Assembly (NCBI GenBank): GCA_030066655.1
Contig: JASJBE010000019.1
Coordinates: 1 to 53,327, forward strand
Reading direction: 5' to 3'
Length of the DNA stretch: 53,327 nucleotides
Origin: Woeseiaceae bacterium
Lineage (GTDB): Bacteria > Pseudomonadota > Gammaproteobacteria > Steroidobacterales > Woeseiaceae
The stretch's first letter is position 1; each line of letters begins with the position of its first letter. A program made the position numbers and the translations under genes. Shown piece by piece: positions 9,235 to 16,075 of this stretch. The notes beneath the pieces were generated by a model. It worked only from the letters and a program-made list of their open reading frames with translations. It ran no database searches and was not told the DNA's origin.

Positions 9235-9762
9235 ATGCAAGCTTTTGCGAGACAGTGTGACCGCGTTATCTCTCACTTAAACCCCGCCGGCGAATGGGTC
9301 GGACTGCTCGTCATCCGCCTGTTGATGGCCTATGAATTTGCCAAGGCCGGATTCAACAAGCTCGGCGCGTCCGACACGCTGTGGGGTGATGTGCCGTCCT
9401 GGTTCGTCAGGAACATGGCCAACGCACCGTTTCCGTTCAACGTGCTGCCGAGCGAACTGAACTGGTTTCTCGTCACCTGGGCCGAGATTCTTGGCGGCCT
9501 TGCACTGGTCATCGGGTTGTTTACGCGATTCTGGGCCTTCAGCCTCGTCATCGTCACGATCGTCGCGATCTTCAGCACGCACTGGCCGGCAGAGTGGAAC
9601 AGCCTCGGCGAACTCTGGGAGGGCTATCGAATCAGCGCGAAAGACGGCTCGGGGAACTATCGCGTTCCGCTGCTGTTCCTCGCGATGCTAATCCCGCTGG
9701 TACTGATCGGACCGGGAAGGCTCAGCGTCGATAACCTGATCAACCGGTATATCAAGCGCTAG
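9235..9762 (+). CDS. DoxX-family membrane protein (HvfX-like)
   Basis: Integral membrane protein of the DoxX superfamily. The 175-residue protein has about four hydrophobic segments: one near residue 20 starting WVGLLVIRLLMAYEF, one near 75-95, one near 100-115 and a C-terminal one around LLFLAMLIPLVLIGPGRLSVD. Members next to DUF692/DUF2063 genes (HvfX/BufX type) are assumed to act in the same metal-stress pathway, possibly handling electrons or export, but the biochemical role is not established. The gene starts ten bases after the DUF2063 stop and is the last of the three-gene operon. Confidence 0.9.
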   Translation: MQAFARQCDRVISHLNPAGEWVGLLVIRLLMAYEFAKAGFNKLGASDTLWGDVPSWFVRNMANAPFPFNVLPSELNWFLVTWAEILGGLALVIGLFTRFWAFSLVIVTIVAIFSTHWPAEWNSLGELWEGYRISAKDGSGNYRVPLLFLAMLIPLVLIGPGRLSVDNLINRYIKR

Positions 9763-9774
9763 GAGTCTGCGAGG

Positions 9775-9815
9775 TAGAAGCCGAATAGGCTGCGACACTC
9801 CCAATTCGGCCTCTA
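9775..9815. repeat. Imperfect inverted repeat in the intergenic gap
   Basis: Arms 9775-9786 (TAGAAGCCGAAT) and 9804-9815 (ATTCGGCCTCTA) pair over twelve positions with one mismatch, around a 17-base loop. No T-run follows on either strand, so it is not a typical intrinsic terminator. It lies just after the MNIO operon and about 70 bases before the glutamate-synthase-like gene. Confidence 0.4.
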
Positions 9816-9887
9816 TCGCGCTGACTGCCGGGAAAACCTAAAGTCCTGTCGGCCGCGGCCGATGGACGATGTATGGGAGTAGAACTG

Positions 9888-11396
9888 ATGGCAGAAACTG
9901 TTGCGGGCGCTCTGAGCGTTCTCGAGTGGCTGGCGACGCTGTTCGTCATCGCCGTCGGCATAGGCGTGCTGGTCGTTATCGCCCTGTACGTTATCGACGT
10001 GACCCAGACGACGCATACGGTCAGGCGGAATTTTCCCGTCATCGGTCGCTTCCGCTACTTTTTCGAGCATCTCGGCGAGTTCTTCCGCCAGTACTTCTTT
10101 GCCGGCGACCGCGAGGAGATGCCGTTCAACCGGGCGCAGCGCTCGTGGGTGTATCGCGCCGCCAAGGGTGTGGACGCAACCATTGCCTTCGGTTCGACGC
10201 TGAACCTGAGCACGACCGGCACGCCCGTGTTCGTCAACTGTGCCTACCCGACACTCGAGGAGGACTCGGTCGATTGCCCGCCGGTCGTCATCGGGCCGAA
10301 CACCCGGCACCCGTATGAAGCCCCGTCTTTCTTCAACATCTCCGGCATGAGCTACGGCGCACTGTCGAAACCCGCCGTGCAGGCACTTTCCCGCGGCGCA
10401 AAGATGTCGAATATGTGGATGAACACCGGCGAGGGCGCGATTTCCGACTGGCACCTCGAAGGCGGCTGCGACATCGTCTACCAGATCGGTACGGCAAAGT
10501 ACGGCGTCCGCGATGACAATGGCGGAATCGACTGGGACAAGCTGAAACAGATCGGCGAGATCGAACAGGTCCGGATGATCGAACTCAAGCTCTCGCAGGG
10601 CGCGAAGCCCGGCAAAGGTGGCATCCTGCCTGGCGAGAAGGTCACCGACGAGATCGCTCGTGTCCGTGGCATCGTCGCGGGCGAGGACTCGATCAGCCCG
10701 AACCGTCATCCGGAGATAAACTCCGCCGAAGACCTGCACGACATGATCAACCGCATCCGAGACGTCTCGGGTCGTCCGACCGGCTTCAAGGCCGTGATCG
10801 GTTCCTATGGCTGGCTCGACGAGTTGTTCAAGCTGATACAGAAACGTGGCATCGACAGCGCCCCGGACTTCATCACGGTCGACAGCGGCGATGGCGGCAC
10901 CGGCGCGGCGCCCATGAGCCTGATGGACAACGTTGGCCTGACCGTCCGCGAGTCGCTGCCGCTGGTCGTCGACAAGTTAAACGAGTACGGGCTGCGTGAT
11001 CGCGTCAAGGTGATCGCGAGCGGCAAGCTGATCAATCCGGCCGACGTGGCCTGGGCGTTGTGCGCCGGCGCAGACTTCGTCAACTGCGCGCGCGGCTTCA
11101 TGTTCGCGCTGGGCTGTATCCAGGCGCTGCAGTGCAACAAGAACACCTGCCCCACCGGCATCACGACCCACGACAAGCGACTGCAGCGGGGGCTCGTGCC
11201 TGAAGACAAGGCCGAGCGCGTACGCAAGTTCTCCGAGACGATGCGCAAGGAGGTCGGCACGATCGCCCACTCCTGCGGCGTCAGCGGACCGCGCCAGCTG
11301 CGTCGCTATCACTGCCGCATCGTGCAGGACGACGGTCGTTCGATTCCGTTTGACCAACTCTACCCAGACGTAACGCCCAGGGTCCGCGCCGCCTGA
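9888..11396 (+). CDS. FMN-binding glutamate synthase family protein
   Basis: Membrane-anchored protein with the FMN-binding barrel of glutamate synthase (Glu_synthase family) but without the glutaminase and C-terminal GltB domains. The 502-residue protein has an N-terminal membrane helix (about 10-40), SGMSYGALSKPAVQALSRGA as the barrel entry, ISPNRHPEI, VDSGDGGTGAAP for FMN phosphate binding, and CIQALQCNKNTCPTGITTHD, which holds the cysteines resembling the [3Fe-4S] site. Such stand-alone proteins are often annotated as glutamate synthase, but their real substrate is not established. I preferred the ATG at 9888 over 9873 because GGGAG lies about nine bases ahead of it. Confidence 0.88.
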   Translation: MAETVAGALSVLEWLATLFVIAVGIGVLVVIALYVIDVTQTTHTVRRNFPVIGRFRYFFEHLGEFFRQYFFAGDREEMPFNRAQRSWVYRAAKGVDATIAFGSTLNLSTTGTPVFVNCAYPTLEEDSVDCPPVVIGPNTRHPYEAPSFFNISGMSYGALSKPAVQALSRGAKMSNMWMNTGEGAISDWHLEGGCDIVYQIGTAKYGVRDDNGGIDWDKLKQIGEIEQVRMIELKLSQGAKPGKGGILPGEKVTDEIARVRGIVAGEDSISPNRHPEINSAEDLHDMINRIRDVSGRPTGFKAVIGSYGWLDELFKLIQKRGIDSAPDFITVDSGDGGTGAAPMSLMDNVGLTVRESLPLVVDKLNEYGLRDRVKVIASGKLINPADVAWALCAGADFVNCARGFMFALGCIQALQCNKNTCPTGITTHDKRLQRGLVPEDKAERVRKFSETMRKEVGTIAHSCGVSGPRQLRRYHCRIVQDDGRSIPFDQLYPDVTPRVRAA

Positions 11397-11467
11397 CAGC
11401 AGAAGCCGCCGCGACTCGCGCGGTAGCTCAAGACAACGACTGGCGACAGCGTCGCGTCTTCCGCCGT

Positions 11468-11908
11468 TTAAGCGAGATGAAAGATCATAACGGCGATACT
11501 GACACCGACGATCAACGTCACGGTGAATCGCATCCGAAAGTAGTACGGGGTGATCAAGCCTGCCTTGTGCAGGTTGTAGTCGACGAACAGCAGGTACAGG
11601 AACGCCAGCAGCAATACGAACTGCGTCAGTACCGGAATCGTAAACAGGAAAGCAAACCATGCCGCGAGCACGACAGCATTGCTCGTCAGGAACAGGTTCG
11701 CCGGAGACGCCTCGCGATTGTAAAGGTAGGTTCCCCAGTGACTGCCGGCGACGAAACTGACGATCGCGAGACCGTACAAGCGCGCAATGTACTCGAAGCT
11801 GCCGACATTCTGCCACTCGTCGATACCCGCAAACGGCAGCAGCGCGCACAGGACGAAAGGCACTGCGCCGGCATAGGTCAGCAAGGTGTAGAGCTTGTTT
11901 TCCTGCAT
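11468..11908 (-). CDS. DUF3429 family membrane protein
   Basis: Inner-membrane protein of unknown function. The 146-residue sequence has about five hydrophobic segments and the DUF3429 features LYGLAIVSFVAGSHWG and a central NLFLTSNAVVLAAW. I took the ATG at 11908 as the start; a TTG four codons upstream (11920) is the alternative. It is convergent with the glutamate-synthase-like gene and divergent from the HAD gene with only about 40 bp between. In the 71-bp gap downstream, an imperfect inverted repeat (11430-11440 with 11451-11460) without a T-run may separate the two convergent transcripts. Confidence 0.85.
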   Translation of the reverse strand: MQENKLYTLLTYAGAVPFVLCALLPFAGIDEWQNVGSFEYIARLYGLAIVSFVAGSHWGTYLYNREASPANLFLTSNAVVLAAWFAFLFTIPVLTQFVLLLAFLYLLFVDYNLHKAGLITPYYFRMRFTVTLIVGVSIAVMIFHLA

Positions 11909-11949
11909 GGCGTTGTTCAACGTCTCACGATGTCTTTATTCTACGTCGA

Positions 11950-12582
11950 ATGAGACATCCGCACAGTGTGTTCTTCGACCTGGACGGGACGCTGACCGAC
12001 CCGTGGCTGGGGATCAGTCGCTCAATCGAGTACGCGCTTGATGCACTCGATCTAGAACGTGACCCCGGCGATGACTACCGCTGGTGCATCGGTCCGCCGT
12101 TGAGGGAGAGCTTTTCGATGCTCGCTGGCGGCGAACTCGCCGAGCGCGCGCTGTCGATCTACCGGGAACGGTATTCGGAGGTAGGTTGGCGAGAGAACAC
12201 ACCCTACGACGGGATACCTGCGACGCTTGCTGCGCTGACCGACAGTGGACGCAAGCTGTATGTCGCAACCAGCAAGCCACACGTCTTCGCCACTCGCATT
12301 CTCGAACACTTCGAACTGCTGCCGTTCTTCACGGCGGTCTACGGCGCCGAGCTGGACGGGACTCGATCAGACAAGTCCGAGCTGCTGGCCTACGCTCTGT
12401 CGCAGCACACGGTGAACGAACCGGCCATGGTCGGCGATCGTCGTTACGACATGATCGGGGCCGCCGCCAATGCGATGCGGGCAATCGGGGTCAGTTACGG
12501 CTATGGGAGCACCGAGGAGCTGTCCGAGGCCGGGGCCGAGCATATCGTCGACAGCCCGGCGGGTCTTATCGACGTGCTTTAG
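11950..12582 (+). CDS. HAD hydrolase, phosphoglycolate phosphatase-like
   Basis: Haloacid-dehalogenase superfamily phosphatase with a helical cap of the phosphoglycolate phosphatase/PpaX type. In the 210-residue protein, motif I is FFDLDGTLTD, motif II is in YVATSKP, motif III Lys is in SDKSELL, and motif IV is MVGDRRYDMIGA, so all catalytic positions are present. Substrate cannot be told from sequence; phosphoglycolate, pyrophosphate or another small phosphate ester are possible. The start is very close to the divergent gene: a TATTCT hexamer at 11938-11943 sits only six bases before the ATG, so the mRNA could be leaderless. Confidence 0.9.
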   Translation: MRHPHSVFFDLDGTLTDPWLGISRSIEYALDALDLERDPGDDYRWCIGPPLRESFSMLAGGELAERALSIYRERYSEVGWRENTPYDGIPATLAALTDSGRKLYVATSKPHVFATRILEHFELLPFFTAVYGAELDGTRSDKSELLAYALSQHTVNEPAMVGDRRYDMIGAAANAMRAIGVSYGYGSTEELSEAGAEHIVDSPAGLIDVL

Positions 12583-12623
12583 CGTTGATGACTCGCCCGG
12601 CGAGGCGGGCGTCAACGCTTTTT
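12582..12623 (+). terminator. Intrinsic terminator of the HAD gene, overlapping the end of lpd
   Basis: Outer arms 12582-12588 (GCGTTGA) and 12612-12618 (TCAACGC) enclose an inner GC-rich hairpin (GCCCG with CGGGC), followed by TTTTT at 12619-12623. The distal arm and T-run fall inside the last codons of lpdA on the other strand, where the T-run reads as the Lys-Lys codons. Confidence 0.75.
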
Positions 12624-14354
12624 CGGCAGGTAGAGATCGGTCAGCGTGCCTTCGAACGCCTCTGCCGTGAAGCCGACCGTCTCCGACAAGGTCGGATGCG
12701 GATGAATCGTCAATCCCACGTCCGTCGCGTCAGCGCCCATCTCGACAGCGAGGCCGATCTCGGCGATGAGGTCGCCGGCCGTAGGCCCGACCATGGCGCC
12801 GCCCAACACGCGACCCGTGTCAGGATCGAACAGCATCTTCGTGAAGCCCTCGTCACGACCGAGCGCCAGGGCTCGTCCGCTCGCCGCCCACGGGAACTGG
12901 GCCTTCTCGTACTTGATGCCCTTCTCTTTCGCCTCGAGCTCGGTCAGTCCGACCCAGGCCACTTCGGGATCGGTGTAGGCGACGCTCGGTATCGTGCGGG
13001 CATCGAAGTAACTCTTCTCGCCGTGTGCCACCTCGGCGGCGACCTTGGCTTCATGCGTCGCCTTGTGCGCGAGCATCGGCCCGCCTGCGAGATCGCCAAT
13101 CGCGAAAATGTTCGGCACGTTGGTCCGCATCTGCTTGTCCACGGCGATAATGCCGCGCTGATCGACATTGACGCCGGCTTTCTCCGCATCCAGCTTATCG
13201 CCGTTGGCGCGTCGACCGATCGCGACGAGCACCTTGTCGTACACGCCACTCGAAGCACCGTCCTTGCCCTCGAACTGCACCTCGATGCCATCGTCACGAG
13301 CCGTCATTCCGGTGACTTTCGTCGACACCATAATGTTCGAGTAGCGTTTCTTGACGACCTTCAGGAACGGTCGAATCAGGTCCGGGTCCGTGCCCGGCAT
13401 CAGCGAATCCGTCAGCTCGACAACGCTGACTTCAGAACCCAGCGCCGCGTACACGCAGGCCATCTCGAGGCCGATAATGCCGCCGCCGACGACGAGCATG
13501 CGACCAGGCACGGGGTCGATCTGCAGCGCACCGGTCGAGTCGACGATGCGCGGGTCGTCCGGCAGTCCGGGCAGCATGGCCGCCTGCGAACCGGCTGCGA
13601 TAATGCACTGCTTGAAGGCGACGGTCTCACCATTGTCCAGCCGCAGGTGGCTGGCTGACTCGAACTTCGCTGTCGCGGTGATGACGCGCACCTTGCGCCG
13701 CTTGGCCAGCATGTCGATGCCGCCGGTCAGGCGGCCGACGACGCCGGCCTTCCAGTCATTCAGCTTCGACGCATCGATCTCGGGCTGTCCAAAGCTGACG
13801 CCGTGGTCCGCCATATCACGCGCATCGTCGATGAGCTTGGCGGCATGCAGCAAAGCCTTGGACGGAATACAGCCGACGTTGAGACAGACACCACCGAGCG
13901 ACGGGTAGCGCTCGATCATGATGACGTCCATGCCGAGGTCCGCAGCCCGGAACGCCGCGGTGTAGCCGCCGGGGCCCGAGCCGATGACAACGAGTTCGGC
14001 GCTGTGATCGGCGTCGCCTTTAAGCGCGGGCGCTGCCTGAGCGGCCGGGGCCGCTTCGGACGGCGCTGATTCAGCGGCAGGTTCAGCCGCCTCAGGTGTC
14101 TCTTCGACAGCCGCATCGGCGACTTTGGCCGTAGCGACGACGTCGCCCGTCGACACCTTGTCGCCGACGCTGACGTCGACCGACACGATGGTCCCCGCGT
14201 GCGATGCGGGTACGTCCATGGCGGCCTTGTCCGTTTCGAGCGTGACCAGTCCGTCCTCTACTGCAACAGTATCGCCGGGCGAAACCAGTACCTCGATGAC
14301 TTCGACGTCCGCGAAGTCCCCGAGATCGGGAACAGTCAGTTTGATATCAGTCAC
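12612..14354 (-). CDS. lpdA: Dihydrolipoyl dehydrogenase (E3) with N-terminal lipoyl domain
   Basis: E3 component of the pyruvate dehydrogenase complex; it reoxidises dihydrolipoamide with FAD and NAD+. The 580-residue protein is about 110 residues longer than E. coli Lpd because it carries its own lipoyl domain (about 1-78, LVTLETDKAAMDVPA with the lipoylated Lys), then an Ala/Glu/Pro linker. The core shows the FAD motif VIGSGPGGYTAAFRAAD, the redox disulfide in GGVCLNVGCIPSK, the NAD motif VGGGIIGLEMA, and the C-terminal HPHPTLSE with catalytic His and Glu. The GTG start overlaps the last base of the aceF stop. Third gene of the aceE-aceF-lpdA operon. Confidence 0.96.
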   Translation of the reverse strand: MTDIKLTVPDLGDFADVEVIEVLVSPGDTVAVEDGLVTLETDKAAMDVPASHAGTIVSVDVSVGDKVSTGDVVATAKVADAAVEETPEAAEPAAESAPSEAAPAAQAAPALKGDADHSAELVVIGSGPGGYTAAFRAADLGMDVIMIERYPSLGGVCLNVGCIPSKALLHAAKLIDDARDMADHGVSFGQPEIDASKLNDWKAGVVGRLTGGIDMLAKRRKVRVITATAKFESASHLRLDNGETVAFKQCIIAAGSQAAMLPGLPDDPRIVDSTGALQIDPVPGRMLVVGGGIIGLEMACVYAALGSEVSVVELTDSLMPGTDPDLIRPFLKVVKKRYSNIMVSTKVTGMTARDDGIEVQFEGKDGASSGVYDKVLVAIGRRANGDKLDAEKAGVNVDQRGIIAVDKQMRTNVPNIFAIGDLAGGPMLAHKATHEAKVAAEVAHGEKSYFDARTIPSVAYTDPEVAWVGLTELEAKEKGIKYEKAQFPWAASGRALALGRDEGFTKMLFDPDTGRVLGGAMVGPTAGDLIAEIGLAVEMGADATDVGLTIHPHPTLSETVGFTAEAFEGTLTDLYLPKKR

Positions 14355-16063
14355 TATGGGATCGCCTGAAGCAGTTCGTCGACATTGGCTAAACGGGCCG
14401 CGAGCGATGTCGTAAACCTGACCGCGAGAGCGCCGTCGATGACACGATGGTCATAGGACAAGGCATACGGCAGCATCAGCCGAGGCTGGAACTGCTCGCC
14501 GTCCCAAACCGGCTTCATCGTCGAACGGGAAACCCCGAGAATGGCCACCTCGGGCGCGTTGACGATTGGCGTAAACGCGGTCCCGCCGATGCCGCCCAGG
14601 CTCGAGATGGTAAAACACGCGCCCTGCAACTGCGGCGCCTTCAACTTGCCTTCCCGCGCCAGCGCCGACAGCTCGGCCAGTTCGGCCGCGAGCTCGTAGA
14701 CGTCTTTTTTGTCGGCGTCGCGAATGACCGGCACCACGAGACCCTGGTCCGTATCGGCGGCAAATCCAATGTGGCAATACTTCTTCATGACGAGATTTTC
14801 GCCATCCTCTGCCAGCGAGGAGTTGACCTTCGGGTACTCCTTCAGCGTGCTGACACAAGCCTTGATGATGAACGCCAGCGGCGTCAGCGGGATGCCCCGC
14901 TCCTTCGCCGGCCCCTTCAGCAGCTGCCGGCGCTCCTCGAGCGCTGTGATATCGGCCTCGTCGTGCTGAGTGACGTGCGGGATGTTGATCCAGCTCGCCT
15001 GCAGGCGCGGGCCGGAGATCTTCTGGATGCGCGTCAGCGGTTCGAGTTCGATCTCGCCGAACTTCGAGAAGTCGACGCTCGGCGTCTTCGGCAGGGTTGC
15101 GCTACCGACTGGCGCGGCAGACTGGCCGGTCATCACCGACTTGACGAAAGCCTTGACGTCATCGTGCAGGATTCGGCCCTTGGCGCCGCTGCCCTTCACG
15201 CGAACGAGATCGACGCCGAGTTCACGAGCGAGCTTGCGCACAGACGGACTCGCGTGAGAGCGGGCGAAGCCGGCCTCGTCAATGCGAGCCGGGTTGCTGG
15301 CTGAGGCGGGTGCCGCAGCCGGCTCTGGCGCTTTTTCCGGTGCTGGCGGCGCAGGCGGTGCTGTTTCTACACTGGCGGCCGGCGCGGGCGCTGCTTCAGC
15401 TGCAGGCTTCGTCGCCTCTTCTTTCAATGGCGCCGGCGCGGCACCACTGGTCCGGACGACAGCAACGTCGGACCCCGACGAGACCTTGTCACCGACCGAC
15501 ACGAGCAGTTCCTCGATGACGCCGCCGACGCTGGCCGGAACGTCCATCGCCGCCTTATCGGTCTCGAGCGTCACGAGGCCGTCCTCGACGGCAACCTCGT
15601 CGCCCTTTGCGACCAGCACTTCGATGACCTCGACGTCCGAGAAGTCACCAAGATCGGGTACGCGTAGGGTTTCGAGACCGCCGGCGGCGGGCGCCTCACT
15701 CGTGGCCGCGGGTGCCTCCTCTGTCGCGGCCGGCGCTGCCGCGGGCTCCTCCTGCGCGGCCGGCGTTGCCTGGGCCTTGAGCGCCTTGGACGGCGGTGGG
15801 ATCACGACGGTGTCGCCGCCCACATCAATTTCCATCTGCCCGATAACGTCGCCGGACGACACGGTATCGCCGACGGACACGGTCAGTGATTGAAGCGAGC
15901 CGGATTCGGGCGCCGGGACGTCCATCGCCGCCTTGTCGGTCTCCAGCGTGATCAGCCCGTCTTCCTTTGCGATTTCGTCGCCGTCGGAAACGAGGATTTC
16001 GATGACCTCGACGTCTGCGAAGTCGCCGAGATCCGGCACGACTATATCGATCGTTTTTGCCAA
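14354..16063 (-). CDS. aceF: Dihydrolipoyl acetyltransferase (E2) of pyruvate dehydrogenase
   Basis: E2 core of the pyruvate dehydrogenase complex; it transfers acetyl groups from lipoyl-lysine to CoA. The 569-residue protein has two lipoyl domains (about 1-80 and 130-205, both with ETDKAAMDVPA), long Ala/Pro linkers, a peripheral subunit-binding domain (ASPSVRKLARELGVDL, then GAKGRILHDDV) and a C-terminal acyltransferase domain with the catalytic LSYDHRVIDGA. The start codon appears to be TTG (MAKTIDIVV) preceded by GGAGAAGAG. With the extra lipoyl domain on E3, the complex carries three lipoyl domain types. It follows aceE by 12 bases. Confidence 0.96.
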   Translation of the reverse strand: MAKTIDIVVPDLGDFADVEVIEILVSDGDEIAKEDGLITLETDKAAMDVPAPESGSLQSLTVSVGDTVSSGDVIGQMEIDVGGDTVVIPPPSKALKAQATPAAQEEPAAAPAATEEAPAATSEAPAAGGLETLRVPDLGDFSDVEVIEVLVAKGDEVAVEDGLVTLETDKAAMDVPASVGGVIEELLVSVGDKVSSGSDVAVVRTSGAAPAPLKEEATKPAAEAAPAPAASVETAPPAPPAPEKAPEPAAAPASASNPARIDEAGFARSHASPSVRKLARELGVDLVRVKGSGAKGRILHDDVKAFVKSVMTGQSAAPVGSATLPKTPSVDFSKFGEIELEPLTRIQKISGPRLQASWINIPHVTQHDEADITALEERRQLLKGPAKERGIPLTPLAFIIKACVSTLKEYPKVNSSLAEDGENLVMKKYCHIGFAADTDQGLVVPVIRDADKKDVYELAAELAELSALAREGKLKAPQLQGACFTISSLGGIGGTAFTPIVNAPEVAILGVSRSTMKPVWDGEQFQPRLMLPYALSYDHRVIDGALAVRFTTSLAARLANVDELLQAIP

Positions 16064-16075
16064 GTCTCTTCTCCG

